Positions 20,676-29,711 of a stretch of DNA of 64,000 nt are shown here, piece after piece. Source of the DNA: CAVTWS01 sp963738445 (GTDB taxonomy: Bacteria > Actinomycetota > Acidimicrobiia > Acidimicrobiales > SHLQ01). The notes under the pieces are model-generated. The model did not search any database, was not told the origin of the DNA, and saw only the letters and a list, made by a program, of their open reading frames with translations. The translations under genes and the position numbers were made by a program. Location of the stretch: assembly GCA_963738445.1 (NCBI GenBank), contig CAVTWS010000015.1:310001-374000 (forward strand), in the 5' to 3' direction. Numbering within the stretch: the stretch's first letter is position 1; every line of letters starts with the position of its first letter.

Positions 20676-21330
20676 TGAGGTGCGCGTTGGCGCCCTGCTC
20701 CTGGAGGGAGCTGAGCCGGTCGCCCACTTCCGCATCAAACGTCGCACGCGCTTCGGTCCGGGGCCCCGCCCGGCGTTGCCGATCGGCCCGCGCACCGGTG
20801 TTCGCTGGTCCACCACGATCACCCGTTGGGACGACGGTCAGCTGCTCTGCGAGCTCGCGTCACCGTTGTGGATTCCCCGCCACCGCCCGGCCCGGGTCAC
20901 CGACGCGGATCTGCTGGCGTTGGTCGACGACATCAGCGATTCACTTCGAGGCGACGAAACCCGTGCCCCTGCCGCAGCGCGAGATCTCTGGCCCATGCAC
21001 GGCGACCTGACCCCCTGGAACCTCCGGGCTGATCGCGATGGCCAGCTGGCCCTCTTCGACTGGGAACATGCCGGGTGGGGTCCGCTCCACGCCGACCTGG
21101 TGCGCTATTGCGTCACGTCGGTCGATGGTGCCGATCGCTTCGCCCGCCTGCCCGAGGGCGTGCGGGTCGAGGCGGCGGACGCCGTCGAGCATTGGCGATG
21201 GGTCGCCCGGGCCCGCGCCGCGCATCCGGCGCAGAGCAGGTGGAAGCAGGCGGATCGGCTCAACGAGATGCGACGGATCGATGCGTTGGCGGTGCTGGCT
21301 CGGCCGGGTCGTCACCACGTGAAGGTCTGA
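20647..21330 (+). CDS. Aminoglycoside-phosphotransferase-like kinase domain (out-of-frame continuation of the flippase gene)
   Basis: This frame holds the catalytic half of an APH/choline-kinase-type domain: MHGDLTPWNLRADRDG with the catalytic Asp, and LFDWEHAGWGP with the metal-binding Asp. Such kinases phosphorylate small molecules or sugars. No credible start of its own exists: GTG 20647 falls inside the flippase frame and lacks a Shine-Dalgarno. The N-lobe-like residues are in the preceding frame, so I read it as the C-terminal domain of a flippase-kinase fusion broken by one base. The 3' end overlaps the convergent sulfotransferase gene by 19 bp. Confidence 0.65.
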   Translation: MCCGFSPRGDEVRVGALLLEGAEPVAHFRIKRRTRFGPGPRPALPIGPRTGVRWSTTITRWDDGQLLCELASPLWIPRHRPARVTDADLLALVDDISDSLRGDETRAPAAARDLWPMHGDLTPWNLRADRDGQLALFDWEHAGWGPLHADLVRYCVTSVDGADRFARLPEGVRVEAADAVEHWRWVARARAAHPAQSRWKQADRLNEMRRIDALAVLARPGRHHVKV

Positions 21331-22220
21331 CCGGTCAGCCGTTCGAGCTCCTCGTTGTGGGGAGCGAAATGGGCGGCGAGGTGGTTCGCGGTCCCCGGGG
21401 ACACCCCGGGCTCCGTCGCCTTTGGGCCCTCGGCTCGATTGCGGTGCTCGGTCCGAAACGAGAAGGGAGGCAGACCGAGGAACGAGGCCACCTCGGCCAG
21501 CGCTCCGGAGACATCGGCGTAGAGCTGCTCGGACTGCAGCACCAGAACCTGTTCGCGAGGGAACCTCGTCAACCAATCGGTGAGCGCGGTGTCGTACTCG
21601 CTCTGGAAGCGGTAGGTCACGTGTTCGAGCGCGAAGGCGGGGCTGAACTCCTGACCCGCGGGCCCGATGAAGCCGTGCGCCACACGCTCGTCCTCAGCCG
21701 TGAGCGCGTCCTCGAAGTTCGAGAGTGGCTCGTGTCCGCGCCGGCGCTGTTCCTGGAACTGGCTGAACGCGCGGGCCACCGGTTCGCGCAGGACCACGAT
21801 GATGCGAGCATCGGGCGCTTCGCGGGCGGCTCGTTCGGCAGCACCCGGTGCGCACAGATACCACGGGGTCGCTTCGCCGGTGACCGCGGCACCTACGTGT
21901 CGAGCCACCCGACGACGGGTCCAGACCGTTGGGTAGTGGGCGCGGTACCACCGGCCGCCGGGCCGTTCGGAATCGAGCCAGCGGTTGCCCTTCCGATGCT
22001 CCCGCAATGGCAACCATCGGGCGCTCAGGACCTGAGGAACGACACCCGGGTGCTGCGAGAGCCCGTAGTAGAGCGTCGTGGTACCGCAGCGACGGCCGCC
22101 GACGATCAGGAACTCCGGAGGCGTCCGCGCGGCCGCGGTGGCGGCGCCCCAGGTTCGCAACAGAGCCTCGGCCGCCGGGCGGGCGCTCGACCACAGACGA
22201 CCGCGCTCGGGTTCGTTCAT
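21312..22220 (-). CDS. Sulfotransferase
   Basis: The 302-residue protein has the PAPS-binding 5'-phosphosulfate loop (FLIVGGRRCGTTTLYYGLSQ) near residue 40 and the 3'-phosphate motif (IIVVLREPVARAFSQF) near residue 145, both complete. Such enzymes move sulfate from PAPS to a hydroxyl or amine, often on glycans. It overlaps the upstream ligase gene by 4 nt (ATGA), so translation is coupled. Together with its neighbours this suggests the polymer made here is sulfated. No PAPS-synthesis genes are in the window. Confidence 0.88.
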   Translation of the reverse strand: MNEPERGRLWSSARPAAEALLRTWGAATAAARTPPEFLIVGGRRCGTTTLYYGLSQHPGVVPQVLSARWLPLREHRKGNRWLDSERPGGRWYRAHYPTVWTRRRVARHVGAAVTGEATPWYLCAPGAAERAAREAPDARIIVVLREPVARAFSQFQEQRRRGHEPLSNFEDALTAEDERVAHGFIGPAGQEFSPAFALEHVTYRFQSEYDTALTDWLTRFPREQVLVLQSEQLYADVSGALAEVASFLGLPPFSFRTEHRNRAEGPKATEPGVSPGTANHLAAHFAPHNEELERLTGQTFTW

Positions 22221-23479
22221 ACGGTCAGTGTGGCCGCCGCCGGTCGGCGGGACGAAGCCCGGGGAAGGCGACCCGGACCGTTGATCCACGCGACCCAGCC
22301 CACGAGGACGAAGAACATCACGTTGGCCCCGGTCCCCGACTGAGCCAGGTACTGGGCCGTGATGGCGTTGATGAGCATGGTGACGAACAAGCCGGCAAGC
22401 ACCGGACGGTCCGGGTGACGGCCCGAGCGGAGGAGGCCGTGACCGATCCGGACGAGCAGGATCGTCAAGAAGGCGACACCCACGAGTCCGGCGCTGACCG
22501 CCACCTCGATGTAGGCGTTGTGGGCACCACCCAGGCCGATGCTCTCGAGGAAGATCTCCCGGGAGGAGAAGTATCCTCGGCCGGTGAAGGGGTGCTCGCG
22601 CAGGACCCGGAAGGCCTCGCTCCACAACCGCGTGCGGGAGTTCAGTTGCTTGAGGTTCTCGGTGCCTTCGCCCCGCGTGGCGAACGCAGTGAGGGCGGAC
22701 CACGACGCCACCACCAACACCGGCACGGCGACCGCCCCGAGCACCACCAGATCCCGGCGCCCGCGACCGGGGGCGGCGACCCAGATGACCGTGACGACGC
22801 CGATGGCGGCCGCGACCACCGAACCGCGAGTCTCCGTGAGGAGGAGCGCGATCCCGTGGGCGACGAGCAGGAACGGGTACGACTTCCGCGGGAACCAGCG
22901 GGTGAGCTGGGGATCCTTGATCCACGCCACCAGGCACACGACCGACAACGCCAGGAGCGAGCCGGACACGACGGGGTGGCCGTAGAGCCACAGGAACCGC
23001 CCGCTGAGCTGCTGGTCCGGCGGGCGGGCATACACGAGCCCGATCGCCACACCGAGGGTGATCAGGGCAATGTAGGCGTGGACGATCACGTGCCAGGTCC
23101 GGGCCTCGGCCCGGCGGGTGATGGCGGAGATGAGGCCGATCGTGCACAGCAGCTGCACGCCGCGGGCCAGACCCAGGTTGCGGCTCGGGGCCCAGACGCC
23201 GGACAGGGCCAACGCGAGGCACAGCGCCCAGGCCGCGGCGAGCGGAGATCGGGCCAAGGTGCCCTTCGGCGGTCGGGCCACGGTCAGGAAGAGGTAGCCG
23301 GCGATGCTGAGGTAGACCAGCAGCTCGATGATGATGGCCAGATCGACGGAGCTCGACAGGGCGGCGCCGGTGGGTCGTCGCCGGAACTCGAAATCGCCCG
23401 CGAGGACTAGGGCGGCCACGCAGCCGGCCGGCCAGATCGGGAGCCGGCGCGAGGCCGGGTTGGTCACGGGGCCGTCCAT
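22217..23479 (-). CDS. O-antigen ligase/polymerase family membrane protein
   Basis: The 420-residue protein has about ten to twelve membrane helices. The family signature of Wzy/WaaL-type proteins lies in the large extracytoplasmic loop: NSRTRLWSEAFRVLREHPF, TGRGYFSS, then GGAHNAYIEVAVSAGLVG. Such proteins polymerise lipid-linked repeats or ligate glycan onto an acceptor on the outer face of the membrane. In a Gram-positive-type actinobacterium polymerisation is the likelier role. The start ATG 23479 overlaps the end of the glycosyltransferase gene by 16 nt, and the stop overlaps the sulfotransferase start. Confidence 0.87.
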   Translation of the reverse strand: MDGPVTNPASRRLPIWPAGCVAALVLAGDFEFRRRPTGAALSSSVDLAIIIELLVYLSIAGYLFLTVARPPKGTLARSPLAAAWALCLALALSGVWAPSRNLGLARGVQLLCTIGLISAITRRAEARTWHVIVHAYIALITLGVAIGLVYARPPDQQLSGRFLWLYGHPVVSGSLLALSVVCLVAWIKDPQLTRWFPRKSYPFLLVAHGIALLLTETRGSVVAAAIGVVTVIWVAAPGRGRRDLVVLGAVAVPVLVVASWSALTAFATRGEGTENLKQLNSRTRLWSEAFRVLREHPFTGRGYFSSREIFLESIGLGGAHNAYIEVAVSAGLVGVAFLTILLVRIGHGLLRSGRHPDRPVLAGLFVTMLINAITAQYLAQSGTGANVMFFVLVGWVAWINGPGRLPRASSRRPAAATLTV

Positions 23480-24637
23480 GGCGTTTCGATCACGATGGGC
23501 GCGGTACGTACCCGTGCCGCCTCCATCAGCACGGCGCGGTAGGCATCGACGACCGCGCCGATCGAGAACCGGGTGGAGGCACGGTCCGCGGCGTCCTGAC
23601 GAGCGGCGGCATCGGCATCGGGCGACTCGGCGAGGATCCTGCGTGCGACCTCGATGAGGTCGGCCGGGTCGAGCGAGAAGTACCGCCCGGCCGAGCCGAC
23701 CGTCTCGCGGTTGAACGGGTTGTCGAGGGCACAGATGCGCGCCCGGGCTCCCATCGCCTCGACCAGGCTCGGGTTCGTTCCGCCGACCGAGTGGCCATGG
23801 ATGTAGATCGCCGCGTGGTGGATCAGATCGAAGAACGTGGTGCGGTCGCCGACATGGCCGAGCATGCGGATCCGCGAGTCCCGGGCGGCCAGCTCGGCGA
23901 TCTGAGCGGTGACCGGGGAGTCGTAGTTCGCCGTGCCGAGGACGACCAGCGGGAGGTCGAGATCGGATGCGGCGATCTGGGCGGCCACCCGGTGGATGTT
24001 GTTCTCGGGATTGTGGCGTCCCCCGACGAGCAGGTATCCGCCCGGTTCGAGATCGTGCGGGCGGAGCGTCTCGGCATTCGGCGACCAATCGAGCGCCGGT
24101 ACGCAATAGGGGATGACGGTGGATTCGGCGTTGAACTCGTCGCGATAGACCGCAGCCATGGCCGCGCAGTCGGCCACCAACCCGGTGGCGCACCGGCCGG
24201 CGAGGCGCGCCGAGCCCTTGAAGATCCGGCGGGCAGTCGTGCCCCACTTGTCCCGGAGCCACTCCTGGCCATCGGTGTTGAGCACGACCGGCTGGCGGGT
24301 GTACCGACCCAGCGCGCAGTACGCGGCGTTCGCGACGTTGACGACCAGCACGACATCGTGGCGAGCGGCCCGGGCCACCGCCCCGGCGACCAACCCATGG
24401 CTGAGGGTGTTCAGGTTCTTGCCCGGTATGGCGGGGAGGACACGACGCCGAACGCCCTTCCAGTCTCCTTCGCCGAGGTCCTCACCGGTCCGGCAGTACA
24501 TCGTGACGCGGTCACCGCGGTCCACGAGCTCCGGGAGGAGCGTGGTCAGGAACGTCTCGTAGCCGGAGTAGGTCGACGGGACACCACGCCGCGCCGTAGA
24601 CGCCGATGTCGAGCGGACCGGCGCGATAACGGCTCAT
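23464..24637 (-). CDS. Glycosyltransferase (GT4, rhamnosyltransferase-like; frame-disrupted)
   Basis: Reading from ATG 24637 gives MSRYRAGPLDIGVYGA and then the frame is lost. After one extra G on the minus strand (the CC at 24589-24590 on the plus strand) it resumes as RGVPSTYSGYETFLTTLL, the N-terminal signature of the DUF1972 type of GT4 transferases. The rest is intact to 23464, with HSVGGTNPSLVEAMG as donor-binding segment. The repaired protein has about 390 residues. The start overlaps the previous gene's stop as ATGA, which supports it. Family members often transfer rhamnose or glucose. Confidence 0.8.
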
Positions 24638-26050
24638 CGGATGCCGGCCCCCCGGTTCACGGCACCCTGGCTGCGGCGGCGGGCGTCACGCGACGACACG
24701 GTCACCACGAACCCGGCCGGCTCGACACCGACGGTCTCGAACAGCCGCACCGTCTCGTCGACGGTGCGTAGATCGCAGCCCTTTCGGAGCACGAGGACGA
24801 CGGCGTCGAGGTCCATGCCGAGTCGGAGCGCGGTGCTGTCTACCTGAGGCGGCGCACAGTCGAACAGGACGACGCCGTGGTCCCGCAGGGCCCGGTCGAC
24901 CACGCGTCCATCGACACCACCGGGGCGACGGCGCGCGTCGGCGTCGATCACCTCGGCTCGGGCGCCGTTGTCGATGGCGGACTGCGCCAGCATCCGAGCG
25001 GTTGCGGTGACCCCGGCCCCGGGCTCCGCCGAGGTCAGGACGACGCCATAGGCCCGCCCTCCGCTCCGAGGGTCGAAGGTGCGAAGTTGGTTGGCCAAGG
25101 CGAGCATCGTGACCTCGAACGCGGCCCGGGAGGCGGGATCGCCCGGGACCTCGTTGCCGATCTGCGGAACGCTGCCCAGGTGAACCATGCCGTACCGGCC
25201 CACCAGATCGGACGGGACGATGAGCTTGGGCCGGCGGTCGGCGAGGAGCCACGCCGGCGACGAGCCCACCCGCAAGGCCGGCGAGCCCGCCCAGAATCGG
25301 GTACGCGAGCTTGGTCACCGGGCTCAATCCCGACGCCGCCGGATCACGGGCCACGAAGTTGATGCCGTCGTCGTAGCTCGCGACCGCGATCTCGAGCTCA
25401 CTCGCCTGCTGGGCGAGATCCGCGTTGAACGCTGCGGCCGGGTCCTGCTGTTGAGCCGCGATCGCATCGAGGGCCTGCTGGGCCTGCGTTTGGACGATGG
25501 TCCGCCGTTGACCGGAGTACGCATCCAGCACGGCGTCGCGCCACGTCTCCGCCGACGATGCGGAGTCGGCGGTGATGGTGAGCACCACGACGTCGCCTTC
25601 GGCGCCAGGAGCGGCGGCGACGGCCGCCTCGAGCGTGTTCTGCTCGATCCCCACCTCGGAGGCGGCGATGCCGAGTATCTCGTCCGACGTCATGTAGCGG
25701 GACTGGGCGCGGATGAAGCGTTCGAAGTCGCCGCCGACCGGGTTGTCCGTCGTGGCCAGGTCGGCGTCCCAGGGGTCACGAAGGATGGCTCGAGCGGTGG
25801 CGTTGTACGAGCTCCAGTTCAGCGCCACCCAGACGAGTCCGAGGAGCACACCCGCCGCCACGCAGGCCAGGATCAGGGGCTTCGCCCGAGCGGCGGCCTG
25901 AAGGACGGTCGGACCGTCGTCGTTGTGACCCGGCGTCACCATCGAGTTGCGGGGAGGGGTCGTCGGCCGGATGACGAGGCGAGCGCCGTCGCCGATGCCC
26001 TCGTCGGGGGCAGTCTGCGGGGCAGCACTTGGTTCGGACACCATGGTCAC
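24634..26050 (-). CDS. Wzz-like chain-length protein fused to a BY-kinase-like ATPase domain (frame-disrupted)
   Basis: The N-terminal 260 residues have a Wzz-type layout: helix (LILACVAAGVLLGLVWVAL), periplasm-like domain with coiled segments (QAQQALDAIAAQQQDP), and a second helix (KLAYPILGGLAGLAGGLVAG). The frame shifts near 25250-25275 and continues as a CpsD/BY-kinase-like domain with VVLTSAEPGAGVTATARML, AEVIDADARRRP and VVLFDCAPP. The first motif sits where Walker A (GxGKS/T) should be but lacks its Lys, and there is no C-terminal tyrosine cluster. It probably regulates polymer length. GTG 26050 has AGGAAGG 5 nt upstream; ATG 26044 is the alternative. Confidence 0.72.
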
Positions 26051-26216
26051 GTCGGCCTTCCTGGTTGCTCACATGCCGTGTCGAGATGGGTCGGGCATTC
26101 GCCCGCTGGCGACGGCACGTCGCATCATCTCCGATTCCATCGGTCAAGGGACCGCGAGTCGAAAGCTCAATCACCGGGTGATTTTCGGCGCTGGGTCGAA
26201 CCTCCGGTGTCATGCC

Positions 26217-26274
26217 GCAAAGCCAGACGACCTATTGCGATACACCACCGCTCGACCCACCCTTGGTCGTGCCG
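26217..26274 (+). promoter_or_regulatory. Structured 5' leader, faintly like part of a GEMM riboswitch
   Basis: The 261-bp divergent gap holds GCAAAGCC (26217-26224), then ACGACC (26227-26232) pairing with GGTCGT (26265-26270), then GCCG. The order recalls the 3' half of c-di-GMP-I (GEMM) riboswitches. The conserved AAACC...GAAA half is not recognisable, so this is only a structured leader candidate. I see no strong promoter in the rest of the gap. Confidence 0.2.
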
Positions 26275-26311
26275 ATGGACGTGGGTTCCGTCGGCGTGGA
26301 GTTCGTAGCCG

Positions 26312-28874
26312 ATGACATCGATTGAGACGGCCCTTCAACCTCCCGGTCGCCGTCGACCGTCGTTCGTCGCTGCGGTCGCGGTGGCGCTCGTCGGCCTGAC
26401 CGGGGTGCTGTCCGCGTCGCCCGCATCCGCGCTTCCCGGATCGACCCGGCCGACGTCGGTGACCGTTGATCTGGTCCCCGCTGCCCCGGTTTCGGCGGCA
26501 GCCGCCGCTCTCGACGCGTTGGACATCGACTCCCTCGAGACCACGCCGGTGCCGCAGTGGGGCGTGGTCGGCACCGGACTCACGCTCTCGATCCCCAAAC
26601 CCCACGTGTGGGACTTCGCCGAGATAGACGACCGCATCTACGTCGCCGGCACGTTCACAGGAGTACAGCGGAATGGCTTCGACCCCACCTCGGTGATCGA
26701 GCCCCAGCCTTACGTCGCCGCCTTCGACCGCGACACCGGGGAGTGGATCTCCACGTTCCGGCCGGTGGTCAATCGCACCGTGTACGCCCTCGAGGTCACG
26801 CCCGCCGGCGATCTGATCATCGGCGGTGAGTTCGACACGGTCAACGGCCAGACCCGTCGCGGCCTCGCCGTGCTCGATGCCGACACCGGATCCACGGTCG
26901 CGTCGTTCACGACGGAGGTCGCCCGCACGGCCGGTCAGGCGATCGTCCGGGAGATCCTCGTCGATGGCGCGGACATGTACGTGGTGGGGGAGTTCAACTA
27001 CATCGTCCTCGCCGGGTCACAACACTGGATCTGGAACGCCGTGCGGCTCCGTGCCGCCACAGGCCAACTGGATCCGACCTGGCTGCCCCAGTTCGCGGGC
27101 AGCGTCTGGGACATCGCGGTCGACGGCTCCCGGGGCCGGGTCCACGCCGTCGGCTTCTTCACGTCCGCCAACGCCGCACCGGGTACGGCACGGATGGCGA
27201 CGGTCACGCAGGCCGCCGGTGCGGCCATCCCCGGTCTCGCACCCCTCGAGCTCAACACGACCGGTCAGCAGGACACCGTCGCGGTCGCCTACGCCGATGA
27301 CCACGTGTACGTCGCCGGTGCCCAGCACCTGCTGCAGGTGTTGAACCCCGACACGAACGCACGGATCGGGTTCAGCGACACCGGCATCTCGTGCGACACC
27401 TTCGTGGCCTCGAACTGCGCCTTCGTGGCCGGGGGTGACATGCAGACCCTGGAGGTCACGTCGTCGGGTGAGCTTCTCGGCCGGGTGCCACTGCTTCCGG
27501 TCCACCGAGGGGGGATGGAACCTGCCGGCGTGGTTGGGTCGAACCCATTTCAGCTCCTTCACCGGTCAGCGCACCGACCACCGGGTCGCCATCGCCTACG
27601 ACACCACGACGAACACGCCGGCATCGGACTTCGTCCCCGGTCTGGCGGCGAACTACTACGGCACCTGGGCGCTCCACGTCGACGCCAACGGCTGCCTGTA
27701 CGTCGGCGGCTACTACACGCGGACCGAGGCCGGGGGATGGATCGGTGGGTTCGGCCGCTTCTGCGAACCGACGCCGTCGCCGGCCGGTCTGATCGCCTCG
27801 ACCGGCAACCAGACGGTGCGGCTCGACTGGACGCCACCGGTGAGCCAGTTGCCGATCGTCAAGTACAAGGTCTACCGGGACGGCGTGTTCCTGGGCGACA
27901 CGCCCGGATTGACCTACACCATCGGCTCGCTGGCCGCCGGGACGACTCCGGCGTTCACGGTCGAGACGGTCGATTCGTCGGGGCGTCGGTCGCTACCGGC
28001 AGCGGTCACCGTCACGGTCGCCGGTCCTGACGTCACGCCGCCGAGCCCACCTGGCGCGGTGAGCGGTTCGGTGGCCGGCTCGGATGTCCGCGTGACCTGG
28101 GACGCCGCCGTCGACGACCAGGGCATCCGTGAGTACCTGGTGCACCGCGACTACCAGTTCGTGGCGGTGCTGCCGCCCAACCAGCTCCAGTACGTCGACC
28201 CTGGGGTCGCCAACGGACCCCACCGCTACGACATCCGAGCTCGCGATCTCGCCGGTCTCTTGTCCGACCCGGCCTCGACCACCGTGACGGTAGGTGCCCC
28301 CGACGTTCTCGCTCCGACCATCCCCCAGGGCGTGGGCGGCGTGGCCAACGGCTCGACGGTCAGCGTGGGGTGGCAGGCGTCGACCGATCAACCGAACCCG
28401 GGAGGGAGTGGCGTCACCGGGTATCTGATCCATGACAATTATCAGTTCCTGGCGTGGGTCCCCGCGGGCACCAGCTATTCGCACCTGGGTGCCGCCAACG
28501 GATATCACCGCTATCACGTTCGTGCCCAGGACGCCGCCGGAAACAACTCCGGGCCGTCGTCGCTGGTGTCCGTGTGGGTCGGGCCGACCGATGGTGAAGC
28601 CCCTCAGAGCCCGTCGAACGTCACATACACCACGGCCGGCTCATCGGTTACTCTTGCCTGGTCGGCTGCGGCCGACCTCCCGAATCCAGGTGGATCTGGG
28701 GTCACCGGATATCTCGTGCACCGCGATTGGCAGTTCGTTGCCTGGGTGCCGGCAGGCACGGTGTATGCGGACACCAACGTCCCCGCCGGCCAACACCGCT
28801 ACGAGATCCGGGCCCAGGACGGCGCCGGGAACAACTCCATTCCTTCCACACCTTTGATCGTGTCGGTGAACTGA
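26312..28874 (+). CDS. Secreted beta-propeller and FN3-repeat protein (frame-disrupted)
   Basis: From ATG 26312 there is a signal peptide (VAAVAVALVGLTGVLSASPA, cleavage near ASA-LPG). It is followed by about 370 residues of propeller-like repeats with YVAGTFTGVQ, LIIGGEFDTVNGQ and AVLDADTG segments, as in delta-60/DUF5122-type repeat proteins. One extra G at 27483-27485 breaks the frame. The other frame continues the propeller and then carries four fibronectin type III-like domains, two of them sharing NPGGSGVTGYL and W-VPAGT segments. The repaired protein has about 853 residues. It is likely a surface adhesin or matrix protein tied to the glycan made by the surrounding genes. Confidence 0.75.
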
Positions 28875-28875
28875 G

Positions 28876-28959
28876 ATGAGTGCAGGGCCATTGTCGACCA
28901 TCGATGATCCCGTGGTGTCCACGGCCGTCGGGGCCCCCGAGACCAACGAGGAGGGCTGA
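28876..28959 (+). CDS. Candidate 27-residue small protein
   Basis: ATG 28876 opens a 27-codon frame that exactly fills the gap between the FN3 protein and the sugar transferase. It ends in TGATG, sharing one base with the next start. Third-position GC is high (about 80 percent), as in coding DNA here. The GAGGAGG that serves the next gene lies within its last codons. No good Shine-Dalgarno precedes it. It may be a small protein, a coupling leader or chance. Confidence 0.3.
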   Translation: MSAGPLSTIDDPVVSTAVGAPETNEEG

Positions 28960-29711
28960 TGCTCGATTCCCGACCCGCCCCGGTTCGAAACCCCCGCTCG
29001 AATCTGCGGCGGACCCCGGCTCACGCCCCGGCCCAGGTGTCCGGCGTCACTCACGGAGCGAATCGGTCCCTCGCAGATGGCGACGACTTCCCGGTTGCGT
29101 ACCCCCGTGTCGACGGCTTCTACGCCCGAATGGGCAAGCCGCTGCTCGACCGGACGGTGTCGGCGGCACTGCTCGTCGTGCTGTCGCCCATTCTCGCCTT
29201 CACCGCCGCGGCCCTCCGCCTGAAGTTGGGCAAAGGCGTCGTCCTCCGCCAGGCCCGGGTCGGTCGCAATGGACGGGTGTTCATGATGTGCAAGTTCCGC
29301 ACCATGCTCCCCGACCGAAGGGCTGACGAACGTCCGATCGTCTTCGGCGATCGTCGAACGCAGCACAAGACCGTGACCGACCCCCGGCACACGGGAATCG
29401 GTCGGTTCCTCCGTCGGATCAGCCTGGACGAGCTCCCTCAGCTCATCAACGTGCTCCAGGGCGAGATGAGCCTCGTCGGACCCCGACCCGAGCTCGAACG
29501 CGAGGTCCGCCGTCACGATCTGTGGAACCATCCGCGTCATCTGGTCCGCCCGGGCATCTCCGGGCCGTGGCAACTGTCGGACTGCCGCAACGACAACATC
29601 GTGGATTCCGCCTACCTCGACATCGAGTACATCGAGGACATGAGCCTGAGGACCGACGTCAAGATCCTCGTCCGGACCCTCGTGGTGCCGTTCCGGAAGA
29701 CGGGTTCGTGA
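28959..29711 (+). CDS. Phosphoglycosyl transferase (bacterial sugar transferase, PglC/WcaJ-type core)
   Basis: This 250-residue protein is the monotopic catalytic core without the long N-terminal membrane block of WcaJ. After a 60-residue polar leader it has a re-entrant helix (LLDRTVSAALLVVLSPILAF), QARVGRNGRVFMMCKFRTM, the DE pair (RRISLDELPQLINVLQGEMS) and LVGPRPE. These enzymes load the first sugar phosphate onto undecaprenyl phosphate and so start glycan assembly. ATG 28959 has GAGGAGG at a proper distance. It overlaps the lipoprotein gene by 4 nt. It should act first in the island's pathway. Confidence 0.92.
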   Translation: MLDSRPAPVRNPRSNLRRTPAHAPAQVSGVTHGANRSLADGDDFPVAYPRVDGFYARMGKPLLDRTVSAALLVVLSPILAFTAAALRLKLGKGVVLRQARVGRNGRVFMMCKFRTMLPDRRADERPIVFGDRRTQHKTVTDPRHTGIGRFLRRISLDELPQLINVLQGEMSLVGPRPELEREVRRHDLWNHPRHLVRPGISGPWQLSDCRNDNIVDSAYLDIEYIEDMSLRTDVKILVRTLVVPFRKTGS

